From contig NZ_JANIFJ010000005.1 of NCBI RefSeq assembly GCF_024519155.1, positions 62,001-126,000 on the forward strand: a stretch of 64,000 bases of DNA, given 5' to 3'. Position numbers and translations under genes: made by a program. The notes below the pieces were generated by a model, which saw only the letters and a list, made by a program, of their open reading frames with translations, was not told where the DNA came from and did no database searches. The stretch is from Mangrovibrevibacter kandeliae (GTDB lineage: Bacteria; Pseudomonadota; Alphaproteobacteria; Rhizobiales; Rhizobiaceae). This document shows positions 43,447 to 50,353 of the stretch, piece after piece. Position 1 is the first letter of the stretch, and every line of letters begins with the position of its first letter.

Positions 43447-43477
43447 CGGCAGACACGCGAAACAGCCGGTGACGCAC

Positions 43478-43506
43478 AAAAAAACCGCGCTGCCGGGCAG
43501 CGCGGT
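43478..43506 (-). terminator. Strong Rho-independent terminator of the small RNA
   Basis: Stem ACCGCGCTG/CAGCGCGGT, extended by further GC pairs, with a small loop and an uninterrupted run of seven T on the minus strand. No minus-strand protein gene lies upstream, so it ends a non-coding transcript. Confidence 0.9.
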
Positions 43507-43560
43507 CTAAGTCTAGGGAGGAAACGCCCAAGAAGGGCAGCAGCAGATCGCTCCGCTGCA
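43478..43560 (-). ncRNA. mmgR: MmgR / suhB-type small RNA (alpha-r8 family)
   Basis: A transcript of about 83 nt is predicted between a sigma-70-type promoter and the strong terminator. It contains a CCTCCC motif just before the terminator (GCGTTTCCTCCCTAGACTTAG), an anti-Shine-Dalgarno segment typical of this alphaproteobacterial RNA. It is divergent from and just upstream of an inositol-monophosphatase-family gene, the same context that gave the suhB motif its name. In Sinorhizobium MmgR limits polyhydroxybutyrate accumulation under nitrogen stress. The family call is by remembered motif and context, not by a covariance search. Confidence 0.8.
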
Positions 43561-43566
43561 ATGCAA

Positions 43567-43595
43567 AACCTATGGTGCGGTGCATCAGCTGTCAA
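43567..43595 (-). promoter_or_regulatory. Sigma-70-type promoter of the small RNA
   Basis: Perfect -35 TTGACA (43590-43595 on the minus strand), a 17-bp spacer, then TAGGTT as a partial -10, placing the start near 43560, at the right distance for an RNA of about 80 nt. Confidence 0.65.
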
Positions 43596-43715
43596 CGGCC
43601 TCTCGCCGCTGGTCTTTCACCACGCCCCGGATGGGCCCCCGAGAGGTTGCGGTTCCCCCGCCCGGTCCCTAAGCCAGCGGAGGTTTCTGTCCGAACTGCC
43701 GGAGTTCCCCCCGCG

Positions 43716-44510
43716 ATGACCGCGCTGCCGACGCTCGACTTTCTCATCGATCTCACCGAGGCGGCCGCAGCGGAGACGCTCCCACGGTTCCGCCTGCCGC
43801 TCGACGTCGACAACAAGCGGCCGGCCGACTTCGATCCCGTGACCGAGGCGGACCGGGCCGCCGAGCGCGCGATTCGCACGCTGATCGAGCGCACCCATCC
43901 CGATCACGCTATCCTGGGCGAGGAGTACGGCGCCAGCGGCGCCGGCGACCGCTGCTGGGTGATCGACCCGATCGACGGCACCCGCGCCTTCATCTCGGGA
44001 TTGCCGCTCTGGGGCACGCTGATCGGCTTCACGGTCGGGGGAGTCGCTCGGGCGGGGATCATGCACCAGCCTTTCACCGGCGAACGCTTCTTCGCCGACG
44101 ACAGCGGCGCCTATGCCGAGGGACCGGGCGAGCGGCATCGCCTGGCAGTGCGTCAAACCCGCTCGCTCGACGCGGCGACGCTCTTCACCACCACGCCCCG
44201 CCTGTTCACCGGAGCGCTCGCAGAGCCCTACGAACGTCTGGAACGACGCGTCAGGCTCGCCCGCTACGGCGCCGACTGCTACGCCTTCGCGATGCTGGCG
44301 GCCGGACAGATCGACCTCGTCGTCGAAGCCGGACTGCAGCCCTACGACATCGTGGCGCTGATCCCGATCATCGAACAGGCCGGCGGCGTGGTGCGCCGGA
44401 TCGACGGTTCGCGGGCAGAGACGGGCGGCGACATCATCGCCGCCGCGACACCGGACCTATGGGAGGAGGCTGCCGCCTTTTTCCGCCGAGCCGACCCCCT
44501 CGAGCGCTGA
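43716..44510 (+). CDS. hisN: Inositol-monophosphatase-family histidinol-phosphatase (HisN-like)
   Basis: A 264-residue Mg-dependent, Li-sensitive-type phosphatase with the metal-binding motifs LGEEYGA, WVIDPIDGTRAFISG and the later LVVEAGLQPYDIVAL. In Actinobacteria and alphaproteobacteria this subgroup (HisN) performs the histidinol-phosphate phosphatase step; SuhB-like inositol phosphatase is the alternative. The ATG at 43716 gives family length. The upstream open extension crosses the small-RNA promoter and is not coding. Its 3' end overlaps the convergent hydrolase gene by 54 bp. Confidence 0.85.
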   Translation: MTALPTLDFLIDLTEAAAAETLPRFRLPLDVDNKRPADFDPVTEADRAAERAIRTLIERTHPDHAILGEEYGASGAGDRCWVIDPIDGTRAFISGLPLWGTLIGFTVGGVARAGIMHQPFTGERFFADDSGAYAEGPGERHRLAVRQTRSLDAATLFTTTPRLFTGALAEPYERLERRVRLARYGADCYAFAMLAAGQIDLVVEAGLQPYDIVALIPIIEQAGGVVRRIDGSRAETGGDIIAAATPDLWEEAAAFFRRADPLER

Positions 44511-45482
44511 TCCGTCGAGCGGCAGGACCGACCCGACGAAGCTCTCGAAGGCGGAGAGGAACGGCTCGCGATAGCGGTCGGCCTCCTGCAGGAGCTCGTG
44601 GCGGGCGCCGGGAATCACCAGGTGATGGCCCGAGCGCATCCGCCATGCGAGCCGCTCGGTGGCATGAGAGGACACCACCGTGTCGGCGCCCGCGGTGACG
44701 AGCAGCGTGGGGATGCGCAGCGCGCCGATCGTGTTCGAGTCGTCCATCTTGCGCATGGCGCCGAGCGCCGAGACGAGCCAGGCGAGCGTCGGGCTGCGCA
44801 GAAAGAGCTGCGGCGCCGTCTCCGCCAGCACCTGGTTGCGCTCGAAGCGGCGGCGGTCGGAGGTGAAGGGATTGTCCTCGAAGCGGAAGCGCCGCCCGCC
44901 CTGCGGCCACTTCTGCACCGCCATCGCGCCGAAGCCGCCCAGCCGCATCGCGGCCGCGCCGAAGTAGAGCGCGTTCGGGCCGACACGCTGCGGCGGCAGG
45001 GCGATGAGCGGCGCAGCGGCGACGATCCGTTCGATCCGGTTCACCAGCCGCGGCGCCGCCAGCAGCGCCACCAGGGCGCCCATGGAGTGAGCGAGGATCA
45101 CGAAGGGACCGCGGCAGTCGGGCATGACGATGGCGTGCAGGAACGCCTCGAGGTCGCGCACATAGGCGCGGAAGCTGCGCACGTGGCCACGCGTCGGGTC
45201 GTCGTGAAGGCGCGCCGACTGGCCCTGGCCGCGCCAGTCGAAGGTCGCGACCATGAAGCCGCGGCGCGTCAGGTCGCCGATCGTCTCGAAATACTTCTCG
45301 ATCGCGTCGTTGCGCCCGTGCAGCAGGATGACCGTACCCCGCGTCGTCGGCAGCTGGCTCGGACAGATCGCATAGCGCAGCCGCACCCGATCCGGAGTGC
45401 GGAAGCTCGCCGATCGGATCTGCGGCGGCGGCAGGTTGCCGTCGGTCTCGATCAGGCGGTCGGGGTGAAAGGGATCAAGCAT
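44457..45482 (-). CDS. Alpha/beta hydrolase, lysophospholipase / monoacylglycerol-lipase type (PldB-like)
   Basis: A 341-residue serine hydrolase with VILLHGRNDAIEKYF, DWRGQGQS and the nucleophile elbow AHSMGA. The acidic residue lies in VTAGADTVV and the His in PGARHELLQEAD, completing a catalytic triad. It resembles PldB/YtpA lysophospholipases. The ATG at 45482 is used; the open frame upstream runs through the hairpin region and is not coding. It shares 54 bp with the convergent hisN gene. Confidence 0.88.
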   Translation of the reverse strand: MLDPFHPDRLIETDGNLPPPQIRSASFRTPDRVRLRYAICPSQLPTTRGTVILLHGRNDAIEKYFETIGDLTRRGFMVATFDWRGQGQSARLHDDPTRGHVRSFRAYVRDLEAFLHAIVMPDCRGPFVILAHSMGALVALLAAPRLVNRIERIVAAAPLIALPPQRVGPNALYFGAAAMRLGGFGAMAVQKWPQGGRRFRFEDNPFTSDRRRFERNQVLAETAPQLFLRSPTLAWLVSALGAMRKMDDSNTIGALRIPTLLVTAGADTVVSSHATERLAWRMRSGHHLVIPGARHELLQEADRYREPFLSAFESFVGSVLPLDGSALEGVGSAEKGGSLLP

Positions 45483-45588
45483 GGTCCGGACGATTGACGG
45501 CGGCAGGCGGCGCGCGTTCGAAGCTCTAATGCCTTTCCGCGGGCCGGGAAAGCGCTGCGGCAGGACGTGGAGGCCGGGATAAGATGGA

Positions 45589-45659
45589 CCGGAGACCTGG
45601 CAAGAGGTCTCCGGCCCGAGCGACCGCAGCGGAAGGGACGGGACGCTGCGGTCGTTTTT
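45589..45659 (+). ncRNA. Orphan double hairpin ending in a terminator, possible small RNA
   Basis: Hairpin one has perfect 10-bp arms CCGGAGACCT/AGGTCTCCGG and a 6-base loop (45589-45614). Hairpin two has perfect 10-bp arms CGACCGCAGC/GCTGCGGTCG and a G-rich 14-base loop, followed by TTTTT (45621-45659). No plus-strand gene ends here, because the neighbour upstream is transcribed the other way. The structure therefore suggests the 3' half of an unannotated RNA. No good promoter was found upstream. Confidence 0.4.
45621..45659 (+). terminator. Rho-independent terminator without an upstream gene
   Basis: Ten-base-pair perfect stem, 14-base loop, then five T on the plus strand. It lies between divergent genes, so it must stop a transcript that starts within the preceding 140 bp or reads antisense to the hydrolase gene. 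Confidence 0.65.
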
Positions 45660-45873
45660 CGAAAACGCCGGCACCTGCGGCGGTGGAGGTGTGGCCTCCG
45701 TGTGGACGGTCCGCCGCATGTTGGGCCGTTCGTGACGATCGCCCTTGGAGCGATGGGTGGAGATTGGCAGAGGGCGGCTGAACGTCTTCGGAACTGACCG
45801 TTCATGCCCCGTTCATCGCTTGGACGGCTCGCGATCAGCGCTTTGCTCGTCCGCGCGCAGCTGCCGAAATCGT

Positions 45874-45903
45874 CTTGAAGCCGTCGGCGCGCGTCACCAT
45901 TTC
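45874..45903 (+). promoter_or_regulatory. Candidate RpoH (heat-shock sigma factor) promoter of hsp20
   Basis: CTTGAA, 17 bp, CCATTTC, close to the alphaproteobacterial RpoH consensus CTTGAC-N17-CC(T)ATAT. It is about 100 bp before the hsp20 start, leaving room for the structured leader. Confidence 0.45.
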
Positions 45904-45930
45904 ATGGCTGCGATCGCCAAACGGGATCGC

Positions 45931-46002
45931 TGGCCGCCGGATCGCCGTAAGGGAGCCTCAGCGGCCACACGCAAACACTGTTGCTTCTTCAGGAGAACAA
46001 CC
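45931..46002 (+). promoter_or_regulatory. ROSE-like RNA thermometer in the hsp20 leader
   Basis: The leader ends in TTGCT-TCTTC-AGGAG, in which the Shine-Dalgarno sequence (45991-45995) can pair with the UUGCU element typical of ROSE thermometers, including the characteristic G-G opposition. An upstream stem with perfect 7-bp arms TGGCCGC/GCGGCCA (45931-45937, 45961-45967) supplies the expected second hairpin. ROSE elements are known on rhizobial hsp20 genes. Temperature response here is inferred. Confidence 0.6.
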
Positions 46003-46464
46003 ATGCGCCAGTATGATTTTGCCCCGCTCTACCGCTCCACCGTCGGCTTCGACCGGCTGTTCTCGATGCTGGACAACCTCGCCCAGCCGGAGACCCAGAG
46101 CTATCCGCCCTACAATATCGAGCGCACCGGCGAGAACGCCTACCGCATCACCATGGCGGTGGCCGGCTTTGCCGACAGCGAACTCTCGATCGAGTCGCGC
46201 GAGAACGTGCTGACCGTGAAGGGCGAGAAGACCGACGAGACGGAAGGCAAGAGCGAACTCTTGTATCGCGGCATCGCCGGGCGTGCCTTCGAGCGCCGCT
46301 TCCAGCTTGCCGAGTACGTCGAGGTGAAGGGCGCCAGCCTGCGCAACGGGCTGCTCCACATCGATCTCGTCCGGGTCATTCCGGAGGCGATGAAGCCCCG
46401 CAAGATCGAGATCGCTGCGGCGGACAACGCCAACGCGAAGCAGATCGAGGCGAACGCGGCCTGA
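46003..46464 (+). CDS. Small heat-shock protein Hsp20 (IbpA-like)
   Basis: A 153-residue alpha-crystallin-domain chaperone that holds unfolding proteins for later refolding. The N-terminus MRQYDFAPLYRSTVGFDRLF is typical of rhizobial class A Hsp20/IbpA. The crystallin domain (about 35-125) ends with the GLLHIDLVR strand, and a short tail follows. AGGAG precedes the ATG and is part of the ROSE-like hairpin. A terminator lies just downstream, so the gene is monocistronic. Confidence 0.94.
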   Translation: MRQYDFAPLYRSTVGFDRLFSMLDNLAQPETQSYPPYNIERTGENAYRITMAVAGFADSELSIESRENVLTVKGEKTDETEGKSELLYRGIAGRAFERRFQLAEYVEVKGASLRNGLLHIDLVRVIPEAMKPRKIEIAAADNANAKQIEANAA

Positions 46465-46488
46465 TCCGCCTCGAGCATCGATCCATCG

Positions 46489-46516
46489 GCGGCGCCCTTT
46501 CGGGCGCCGCTTTCGT
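46489..46516 (+). terminator. Rho-independent terminator of hsp20
   Basis: Perfect 9-bp stem GCGGCGCCC/GGGCGCCGC with a TTTC loop, followed by TTTCGTT, 25 bp after the hsp20 stop. Confidence 0.75.
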
Positions 46517-46560
46517 TCAAGGCCGGCGGTGACGACCGGTCTCGCCGCGCCGGCGGCGGA

Positions 46561-46992
46561 TCAGCCTTCGCCCTCGAAGCTCCCGGCAAAGTGCAGCACC
46601 AGCTGCCGCTCGTGCGGCCGGGCCCGGTGCTCGACGACGTAGAGCCCCTGCCAGGTGCCGAGCATCATGCGGCCCGCCTGCACCGGAATCGCGATGCTGG
46701 TCGCGGTGATCGCGGCCTTGACGTGCGCCGGCATGTCGTCCGGCCCCTCCACATCATGCCGATACGGTGCGTCCTGTGGCGCCAGCTGGTCCAGCGCGTC
46801 GAGAAGATCGTCCCGCACGTCCGGGTCGGCGTTCTCCTGGATGACCAGCGAGGCCGAGGTGTGCCGGATGAAGACGGTGAGCAGGCCGTCGCGCACCCGC
46901 AGGTCCCGCAGCCTTGCATTCATCTTGGCCGAGACGTCCTGCATGGAGCGCCCGCGCGTCTGGACGGTGAGGGTTTCGATCGCCTGCCGCAT
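46561..46992 (-). CDS. YjbQ/UPF0047 family protein
   Basis: A 143-residue protein of the widespread UPF0047 family, with the metal-site motifs HTSASLVIQENADPDVRDDL, HDVEGPDDMPAH and the C-terminal GTWQGLYVVEHRARPHER. Members have been annotated as secondary thiamine-phosphate synthase because of weak activity, but the physiological role is uncertain. The start is at MRQAIETLTV (46992); the in-frame extension to 47052 is not supported. It diverges from the esterase gene. Confidence 0.9.
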   Translation of the reverse strand: MRQAIETLTVQTRGRSMQDVSAKMNARLRDLRVRDGLLTVFIRHTSASLVIQENADPDVRDDLLDALDQLAPQDAPYRHDVEGPDDMPAHVKAAITATSIAIPVQAGRMMLGTWQGLYVVEHRARPHERQLVLHFAGSFEGEG

Positions 46993-47102
46993 CCTGTCGT
47001 CCTCCCGCTGCCCGAGGTCCTGGCCGGGCGTCGCCCGCCCGGCGACTTCCAAGCGAGTTCGGGTTATAACGCCTTTGATCCGAGACGGAGAAGGATGCCG
47101 GC

Positions 47103-48086
47103 ATGAGCAGTGCGCGCCTCACGTTGAGTCCGTCGGCCTTCGATCCGGACACTGTCGATCCAAGCCTGCGCGAGATGAACGACTGGATCGCCCGGACCCA
47201 GGCCGCGCTGCCCGATCCGTGGACGCTGCCGGTCGATCTCGTTCGCCAGGCGCGGCGTTCGGGCCGGGGCATCATGCCCGCGCTCGCTCTCGATCCGGCC
47301 GCCACCACCCGCACGATCGGGGCGCGCGACGGCCACCCGATCCCGCTGCGCCTGTTCCACCCCGCCAAGGGCCGTTCGGCCGGAACCTACCTGCACCTTC
47401 ACGGCGGCGGCTGGATGTATGGTTCGGCCGACGAGAACGACCCCCGGCTGCGCCGGCTTGCCGACAACACCGGCCTCGACGTCGTCTCGGTCGACTACCG
47501 GCTGGCGCCGGAGCACCCGTTTCCCCTCGGGCCGAACGACTGCGAGGACGCCGCCCTTGCTCTCGCGACGGGCGGGATCGCAGGCGTCTCGCGCGGCTTT
47601 CTTGCGATTGGAGGCGAGTCGGCGGGGGCGCATCTGGCGGTGCTGACGCTGCTGCGGTTGCGGGACGATCATGGGCTGACGCCCTTCAGCGCTGCGAACC
47701 TCGTCGCCGGCTGCTTCGACCTCTCCCTGACGCCGAGCGTGCGCAATTTCGGGCCCGAGCGGCTGGTGCTGAACAGCAACGACGTGCTGCAGTTCGTCCG
47801 CCGCTTCCTGCCGGAGAGTTTCGACCGGACCAATCCCGAGGTGTCGCCGCTCTACGCCGATCTGACGGGACTGCCGCCGGCGCTCTTCACCTGCGGCACC
47901 CGCGACCTCCTCCTCGACGACACGCTGTTCATGTCGGCCCGGTGGTTCGCGGCCGGCAACGGCACCAACCTGTCGCTCTACAATGGCGGCGCGCACGTCT
48001 TCCAGATGTGGCCAGGCGACGTCGGCGACACCTCCCTCGGCGAAATGGAAGGGTGCCTGCGCAGCTTCATGCACCGTGCGGGATGA
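47103..48086 (+). CDS. Alpha/beta hydrolase of the hormone-sensitive-lipase family
   Basis: A 327-residue esterase/lipase with the oxyanion-hole motif HLHGGGWMYGS, DYRLAPEHPFP, nucleophile serine in GGESAGAHLA, and histidine in NGGAHVFQMW. These define the HSL (family IV) esterases, which hydrolyse short-chain esters. No signal peptide is visible, so it is cytoplasmic. The natural substrate is unknown. Confidence 0.92.
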   Translation: MSSARLTLSPSAFDPDTVDPSLREMNDWIARTQAALPDPWTLPVDLVRQARRSGRGIMPALALDPAATTRTIGARDGHPIPLRLFHPAKGRSAGTYLHLHGGGWMYGSADENDPRLRRLADNTGLDVVSVDYRLAPEHPFPLGPNDCEDAALALATGGIAGVSRGFLAIGGESAGAHLAVLTLLRLRDDHGLTPFSAANLVAGCFDLSLTPSVRNFGPERLVLNSNDVLQFVRRFLPESFDRTNPEVSPLYADLTGLPPALFTCGTRDLLLDDTLFMSARWFAAGNGTNLSLYNGGAHVFQMWPGDVGDTSLGEMEGCLRSFMHRAG

Positions 48087-48116
48087 ACGTTGGGAGCTTC
48101 GGGGCCAAGGCTCGGA

Positions 48117-48147
48117 ACCGCGGCAAGCCGCGGGTCCCGGCCCGGGA
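48117..48147. repeat. Double palindrome, REP-like
   Basis: CCGCGGC-AA-GCCGCGG followed without a gap by TCCCGG-C-CCGGGA, 30 bp after the esterase stop. Short GC-rich paired palindromes like this are common dispersed repeats in alphaproteobacteria. With no second copy visible in the window, this is tentative. It may serve as a weak terminator. Confidence 0.4.
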
Positions 48148-48230
48148 ACGAGCGAGACGCAGTCGCCGGTGCGCACGCTCCGCGCCTTCCCTTCCTCCGG
48201 TCGAAGCCGAAGTGCCGGCGCGGGCGCGCG

Positions 48231-48785
48231 TCAGGTGCGGTTCGGCGTCGGCTCGGCCGGGTCGCGCCGGTCCTCGTCCATCTCGCGGACGATGTCGCGG
48301 AACATCTGGAACACCTGCCGCGCCTGACCCAGGGACTTCTGGAAGTCCTCCTCGTCGCTCGTCGAGGCTCCCGTCGCCTGCAGCCGCTTCTCGAGGCCGG
48401 CGACGCGCGCTTCCAGCTGCGTCAGCCGCCGCTCCAGCCCGGGCAGCGAGGGTCCTGACCCGGCAGGGTTGCCGGGCCGAGCTCGATCGCCCTGCGGCGG
48501 CGAGGCCGTGTCCTCGGCCTCCGGAGCACTCGGATCTGCCGTCACGTCGCCGGGCGGCACCGCTGCACTGGCTCCGTCCTCCCCGCGCGCGCAGACCATG
48601 ATCCCCGCCTGCGGCCGGCAGAGCGTGATCGCACCTGTCTCGGTGTCGAGCCGCGCGATGCCGCCCTCCACCGGCTGCATCTGGTAGCGCGCCGGCGGCA
48701 CCGGCCGGTCGGCGAAGAGGTTTTCCTGTGCTCCCGCCGGGACGGCCAGGAAAAGCAGGGCCGGGAGCAGCGTTGCGGATCGCAT
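48231..48785 (-). CDS. Secreted hypothetical protein with C-terminal coiled coil
   Basis: A 184-residue protein with a Sec signal (about 1-20, ending PAGAQE), a small domain with two cysteines (LCRPQAGIMVCARG) at about 54-66 that could form a disulfide, a Pro/Asp/Ala-rich linker, and a leucine-heptad coiled coil (about 112-140; LERRLTQLEARVAGLEKRL). No family is recognised. It is probably periplasmic. Confidence 0.75.
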   Translation of the reverse strand: MRSATLLPALLFLAVPAGAQENLFADRPVPPARYQMQPVEGGIARLDTETGAITLCRPQAGIMVCARGEDGASAAVPPGDVTADPSAPEAEDTASPPQGDRARPGNPAGSGPSLPGLERRLTQLEARVAGLEKRLQATGASTSDEEDFQKSLGQARQVFQMFRDIVREMDEDRRDPAEPTPNRT

Positions 48786-48905
48786 GGCGGTGACACCTCT
48801 CTCTTACTGAAGTCCGGGCCCGTGAGGGTTAAGCGCTCACTGTGAACGCAGCAAGGCAGGTCGCGGCCGATTGACCGCCGTGCCCCCCTCTGGCAACTCC
48901 AGAGC

Positions 48906-49253
48906 ATGAGCGAGTTCATCTACAAGATCGTCCCGCGCGACCTCTGGCAGGCAGCGGAACGTGCCGGCCACTTCGATGGCGCGCCGGTCGACCATGCCGA
49001 CGGCTACATCCATTTCTCGACCGCGAGCCAGGCGCGCGAGACGGCGGCGAAGCACTTTGCCGGTATCGACGACCTGCTGCTGGTCGCGGTCGAGCCGGCC
49101 AGGCTCGGGGATGCGCTGAAGTGGGAGGTCTCGCGCGGCGGGGCGCTGTTCCCGCATCTCTATGCCCCGCTGCCGCTCGTCGACGTCGCGCGCGTCGAGC
49201 CCTTGCCGCTCGGGCCGGACGGCCTCCACCGCTTCCCGGACACGGTGCGATGA
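48906..49253 (+). CDS. DUF952 family protein
   Basis: A 115-residue protein matching the DUF952 pattern: YKIVPRDLWQAA at the start, ADGYIHFSTASQ, then ALKWEVSRGGALFPHLYAPLPLVDV. The fold resembles small ADP-ribosyltransferase-like or glutathione-binding proteins, but no activity is established. Its stop overlaps the pyrD start by 4 bp (ATGA), so it is coupled to pyrimidine synthesis at the expression level, an arrangement I recall from other alphaproteobacteria. Confidence 0.88.
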   Translation: MSEFIYKIVPRDLWQAAERAGHFDGAPVDHADGYIHFSTASQARETAAKHFAGIDDLLLVAVEPARLGDALKWEVSRGGALFPHLYAPLPLVDVARVEPLPLGPDGLHRFPDTVR

Positions 49254-50353
49254 AGCGCGCCTACGCGCTGGCGCGGCCGCTCCTCTTCAAGCTCGAACCC
49301 GAACGCGCCCACCGCCTGTCGATCGAGGCGCTGAAGCACGGCCTCGTGCCGCGCCGGAACCTGCCGATCGACGCGCGGCTGCGCGTGTCGCTCGCCGGCA
49401 TCAATTTCCCGAACCCGATCGGGCTCGCCGCCGGCTACGACAAGGACGCCGAGGTGCCCGACGCGGCGCTGCGCCTCGGCTTCGGCTTTGCCGAGGTCGG
49501 CACGATCACGCCGAAGCCGCAGGACGGCAATCCGCAGCCGCGGGTCTTCCGCCTCGAGAGCGAACGCGCCCTCATCAACCGCCTCGGCTTCAACAATGGC
49601 GGCGAAGCGGACGCGTTCGAGCGGATGCAGGCGCGGGTCCGCAAGCCGGGCATCGTCGGCGTCAATGTCGGCGCCAACAAGGAGACGAGCGACCGGATCG
49701 CCGACTATGTCAGCGGCATCAGCCTGTTCGAGCCGGTGGCGAGCTACCTGACGGTCAACATCTCCTCGCCCAACACGCCGGGGCTGCGCGACCTGCAGGC
49801 GGGCGATGCGCTGGACAAGCTGCTCGCGGCCCTCGTTGCCGCGCGCAACGGGCTTGCCGCCATCGCGGCGACGAAGCGCAAGCCGCTCTTCGTCAAGGTC
49901 GCCCCCGACCTCGACCTCCTGCAGATCCAGGAGATCGCCGCGGTGTGCAAGCGCCACAAGGCCGATGGGCTCATCGTCTCCAACACGACGCTCTCGCGCC
50001 CGCGCACGATGAAGGGCCACCCCCTCGCGGAGGAGACCGGCGGCCTGTCCGGCCGGCCCCTCTTCGCCCGCTCGACCTGGGCGCTCGCCGCCTTCCGCAG
50101 GGCAGTCGGACGCGACTTTCCGGTGATCGGCGTCGGCGGGGTCGACGGTCCCGAAGCCGCGATCGCCAAGTTCGAGGCCGGCGCCGACCTGGTGCAGCTC
50201 TACACCGGGCTCGTCTACGAGGGGCCGGACCTGCCGCTGCGCATCCTGAACGGCCTCGTGGGCCATCTCGACCGGGTCGGCGCGCGCCACGTCCTCGACC
50301 TCAAGGGTCGGCGGGTGGACGAGATCCTGGAGGCAGGCCCGCCGACGGACTGA
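49250..50353 (+). CDS. pyrD: Dihydroorotate dehydrogenase (quinone), class 2
   Basis: A 367-residue FMN enzyme that oxidises dihydroorotate to orotate at the inner membrane, passing electrons to quinone. The N-terminal amphipathic helix (MKRAYALARPLLFKLEPE) is the class 2 membrane-association segment. GLAAGYDKDA, LGFNNGG, VNISSPNTPGLRDLQ (catalytic Ser) and FVKVAPDLD are all present. The start overlaps the DUF952 stop. It abuts the convergent MATE gene with no spacer. Confidence 0.96.
   Translation: MKRAYALARPLLFKLEPERAHRLSIEALKHGLVPRRNLPIDARLRVSLAGINFPNPIGLAAGYDKDAEVPDAALRLGFGFAEVGTITPKPQDGNPQPRVFRLESERALINRLGFNNGGEADAFERMQARVRKPGIVGVNVGANKETSDRIADYVSGISLFEPVASYLTVNISSPNTPGLRDLQAGDALDKLLAALVAARNGLAAIAATKRKPLFVKVAPDLDLLQIQEIAAVCKRHKADGLIVSNTTLSRPRTMKGHPLAEETGGLSGRPLFARSTWALAAFRRAVGRDFPVIGVGGVDGPEAAIAKFEAGADLVQLYTGLVYEGPDLPLRILNGLVGHLDRVGARHVLDLKGRRVDEILEAGPPTD

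Larger units (their letters stand above)
45483..45930. other. Divergent spacer between hydrolase and hsp20 genes
   Basis: About 450 bp with no protein gene recognised. It contains the orphan double hairpin (45589-45659) and the heat-shock-type promoter (45874-45903) listed separately. A GGAAC-N15-CGTT element begins at 45791. It resembles the EcfG general-stress promoter, but the spacing is one base short. Confidence 0.5.

Noticed and set aside
45791..45814. GGAAC-N15-CGTT as an EcfG general-stress promoter for hsp20
   Set aside because: The spacer is one to two bases shorter than the usual 16-17, and the RpoH-like promoter is better placed. It is mentioned only in the spacer entry.
45745..46002. 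N-terminal extension of the hsp20 frame
   Set aside because: The Hsp20 family start, AGGAG site and ROSE-like leader all place the start at 46003. The extension has no homology-like features.
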